Source: an uncultured Ideonella sp. (GTDB lineage: Bacteria; Pseudomonadota; Gammaproteobacteria; Burkholderiales; Burkholderiaceae). From it: a stretch of DNA of 8,858 bases. The notes beneath the pieces are model-generated. The model worked only from the letters and a program-made list of their open reading frames with translations, ran no database searches and was not told where the DNA came from. A program made the position numbers and the translations under genes. The stretch covers positions 1-8,858 of the forward strand of contig CAMLGG010000221.1 of NCBI GenBank assembly GCA_946479475.1, given 5' to 3'. Of the stretch, positions 6,915 to 8,858 are shown in pieces; the stretch's first letter is position 1; every line of letters starts with the position of its first letter.

Positions 6915-8244
6915 CCAGATCCGCCAGGCCGCCCGCCGCCTCGGAGGCGAACACGAGCTGCGCGCCCTGGCCGCCGACTGCGCCCGGCTGCTGTCCCAGC
7001 GCGGCGAGGCGAGCAGCACGCAGATCGCCCGTCAGGTGGTCGAGCGCCTGCAGGAGCTGTTGACAGACGGCGGGCGCCCCGCCGCCGTCCGGGCCGCGTT
7101 GCTGGACAGCTTCTTCGTCCACCTCGCGGACGATTTCAGTCCCGAGCCGGCGGCCGTGCTGGCCAGCGCCCAGGCCTATGCCGCGCAGCCCGACGCAGCC
7201 CACCTGATAGACCTTCTGGAGCGGACGGAGCCGCCGAGGCAGGAGCTCTTCCGCCGCATCAACCGCGCGCCCGGCGGCACCGCCGCGCTCATCGGATTGC
7301 GCCGCGCGCTGCTCGATCGCCTGCCGAAGAAGCCCGAGTGGCGCGCGGTGGAGGCGGACCTGCTGCACCTGCTGTCGAGCTGGTTCAACCCCGGCTTCCT
7401 GGAGATGCGCCGCGTGAGCTGGCGCTCGCCCGCCCAGCTGCTGGAGCAGATCATCCGCCACGAGGCGGTGCACGAGATCGACGGCTGGGACGACCTGCGC
7501 CGCCGCCTCATGCCGGACCGCCGCTGCTTCGCCTTCTTCCATCCGCAGCTGCCGGAAGAGCCGCTGATCTTCGTGGAGGTGGCGCTCGTGCCCGAGATGG
7601 CCGCAAGCATCCCGCCGCTGATCGACAAGAAGGCCCAGGCGCTGCCGGCCGAGGCCTTCAAGGTGGCGGTCTTCTACAGCATCAGCAACTGCCAGCCCGG
7701 CCTCCGGGGCGTGTCGCTCGGCAACTTCCTCATCAAGCGAGTGGCCGAGGAGCTGAAGGCCGAGCTGCCGCAGCTGAAGACCTTCTGCACGCTGTCGCCC
7801 ATCCCCGGGTTCATGGGCTGGTTGCAGGCCACCACCGATGTCGGCAGCGTCCCCGGCATCAAGCCGGCGCTCGCCCAGCGGATGGCCCAGGCCCGCGAGG
7901 TGCTCGAGAAGGCCTGCGGCGGCGAGCTCGCTGCACTGGCGCAAGCCGCTACCCACGCCACCCTGACCAAGCCCGCGCAGCAGGCCCTCCTGCAACTCGC
8001 CGCGCTGTACCTCGTGCACCAGTCGCCGCAGCCGGGCGGCGACCCGGTCGCGCGGTTCCACCTCGACAACGGCGCACGGCTGGAACGCCTGAACCCGGCG
8101 GCCAACCCTTCGCCGAAAGGCCTGAAGCAATCCGCCGGGCTGATGGTCAACTACCTCTACGACCTGGCCCGGATCGACGCCTGCCACGACCGCTTCGTGC
8201 ACGGCGAGGTGGCGCACTCGCGCGCCGTCGACCGCCTGCTCTGA
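6904..8244 (+). CDS. matA: Malonyl-CoA decarboxylase
   Basis: This 446-residue enzyme converts malonyl-CoA to acetyl-CoA and CO2, the second step of malonate use after activation by malonyl-CoA synthetase. Residues 1 to about 165 form the helical N-terminal oligomerisation domain; the rest is the acetyltransferase-fold catalytic domain. Family motifs are YSISNCQPGLRGVSLG (258-273), CTLSPIPGF (295-303, conserved Ser298), and FHLDNGARLERLN (385-397, His386) followed by KGLKQSAGLMVNYLYDL (405-421). Ser298 and His386 align with the serine and histidine assigned to catalysis in the human enzyme. The length suits a bacterial form lacking the mitochondrial leader. The ATG at 6904 is preferred over an in-frame ATG at 6889 because GGAGG (6891-6895) lies eight bases before it. 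The start overlaps the regulator's stop, implying translational coupling. NPAANPS (397-403) seems less conserved than the flanking motif; in the human enzyme this part reads NWMADVS. Confidence 0.96.
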   Translation: MLVDQIRQAARRLGGEHELRALAADCARLLSQRGEASSTQIARQVVERLQELLTDGGRPAAVRAALLDSFFVHLADDFSPEPAAVLASAQAYAAQPDAAHLIDLLERTEPPRQELFRRINRAPGGTAALIGLRRALLDRLPKKPEWRAVEADLLHLLSSWFNPGFLEMRRVSWRSPAQLLEQIIRHEAVHEIDGWDDLRRRLMPDRRCFAFFHPQLPEEPLIFVEVALVPEMAASIPPLIDKKAQALPAEAFKVAVFYSISNCQPGLRGVSLGNFLIKRVAEELKAELPQLKTFCTLSPIPGFMGWLQATTDVGSVPGIKPALAQRMAQAREVLEKACGGELAALAQAATHATLTKPAQQALLQLAALYLVHQSPQPGGDPVARFHLDNGARLERLNPAANPSPKGLKQSAGLMVNYLYDLARIDACHDRFVHGEVAHSRAVDRLL

Positions 8245-8281
8245 AACCAGCGCTTCAAACGACCCAACAACGGAGACAAAC

Positions 8282-8858
8282 ATGACCGCACGCCTTCACC
8301 CTCGCCGGCACGCCCTTCAATGGCTGGCGGCCGCGACCGCCGTGGCCACCCCGCTGGCCTGGGGCCAGGCCGCCGGCTGGCCTGCCAAGCCGGTGACCAT
8401 CGTGGTGCCCTTCCCGGCCGGCGGCGGGACCGACGCGTTCGCCCGGCCCCTGAGCGCCGCGCTCACGAAGCAGACCGGCAAGCAGTTCATCATCGACAAC
8501 CGCGGCGGCGCGGGCGGCACGGTGGGCGCCACCATCGCCTCGAAGGCCGCGCCCGATGGCTACACCTTCTTCATGGGGGCGGTGCACCACGCCATCGCCC
8601 CGTCGATGTACCCCCGGCTCGACTACCACCTGGAGACGGACTTCGTGCCGGTGGGCCTGGTCTCCAGCGTGCCGCAGGTCATCGTCGTCAACCCGCAGCG
8701 CGTGCCCGTGAACGACCTGAAGGGCCTGCTCGAGTTCATCCGCGCCAACCCCGGCAAGCTGAACTACGCCTCGGCAGGCAACGGCACCTCGCACCACCTG
8801 GCCGGCGAGCTGTTCAAGCTGCAGACCAAGACCTTCATCACCCACATCCCCTACCGCG
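8282..8858 (+). CDS. Tripartite tricarboxylate transporter substrate-binding protein (Bug family), partial
   Basis: This periplasmic solute-binding protein of the TTT/Bug family runs off the right edge; 192 residues are visible of the usual 320-330. Residues 1 to about 30 are a signal peptide, with PRRHALQWL resembling a twin-arginine motif and a likely cut after GQA (28-30). The mature part starts WPAKPVTIVVPFPAGGGTD (33-51), the hallmark Bug opening with a carboxylate-binding loop. It continues with NRGGAGG (73-79), PDGYTF (91-96) and NYASAGNGTSHHLAGELFK (161-179). The start is supported by GGAGA at 8272-8276, five bases before the ATG, and lies 37 bp after the decarboxylase stop with no terminator, so the gene is in the same operon. 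Context makes malonate or a related dicarboxylate the likely ligand. No TTT membrane subunits are visible; many Bug proteins are encoded apart from them. Confidence 0.95.
   Translation, partial: MTARLHPRRHALQWLAAATAVATPLAWGQAAGWPAKPVTIVVPFPAGGGTDAFARPLSAALTKQTGKQFIIDNRGGAGGTVGATIASKAAPDGYTFFMGAVHHAIAPSMYPRLDYHLETDFVPVGLVSSVPQVIVVNPQRVPVNDLKGLLEFIRANPGKLNYASAGNGTSHHLAGELFKLQTKTFITHIPYR

Noticed and set aside
6838..8283. A 481-codon minus-strand frame antisense to malonyl-CoA decarboxylase
   Set aside because: No domain or ribosome site; the plus-strand gene fits its family along the whole length.

Overview
This 8,858-base window is a GC-rich, densely coded bacterial chromosome segment. The gene content points to a betaproteobacterium, most likely Burkholderiales: a Bug-family tripartite tricarboxylate transporter (TTT) binding protein, a DctA symporter, GntR regulators beside catabolic genes, and a PAS/AAA+/Fis sigma-54 activator. 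Species cannot be told from the window. No RNA gene, CRISPR array, insertion sequence or phage gene was seen. No gene-free stretch exceeds 300 bases.

Left part (1-2844), all minus strand. In transcription order it holds a sigma-54 enhancer-binding regulator (2844-1390), a 191-bp control region (1389-1199), a HutC-type GntR repressor (1198-422) and the start of an AprA/fumarate-reductase-like flavoprotein (341 to beyond the left edge). The control region carries a near-consensus -24/-12 sigma-54 promoter pointing at the GntR gene. Upstream of it is a cluster of repeated elements suited to an activator. Across the predicted start site lie overlapping palindromes suited to a GntR repressor. Read together, a sigma-54 activator switches on a GntR-flavoprotein operon that the GntR protein holds back. 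The inducer is unknown.

Middle part (3015-6066), plus strand. It holds a short single-anchor signal peptidase I (lepB type) with its own terminator, a complete C4-dicarboxylate symporter dctA with a strong terminator, and a small exported protein of unknown function with its own predicted sigma-70 promoter. These look like three independent transcription units.

Right part (6157-8858), plus strand. It is the start of what looks like a malonate-use operon: an FCD-type GntR regulator (MatR-like), malonyl-CoA decarboxylase overlapping it by 11 bases, then a TTT solute-binding protein cut by the window edge. A perfect-armed palindrome lies in the spacer of the predicted promoter, and that promoter would start transcription almost at the regulator's ATG. 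This suggests autoregulation and a leaderless or nearly leaderless message. A malonyl-CoA synthetase (matB) would be expected to the right, outside the window.
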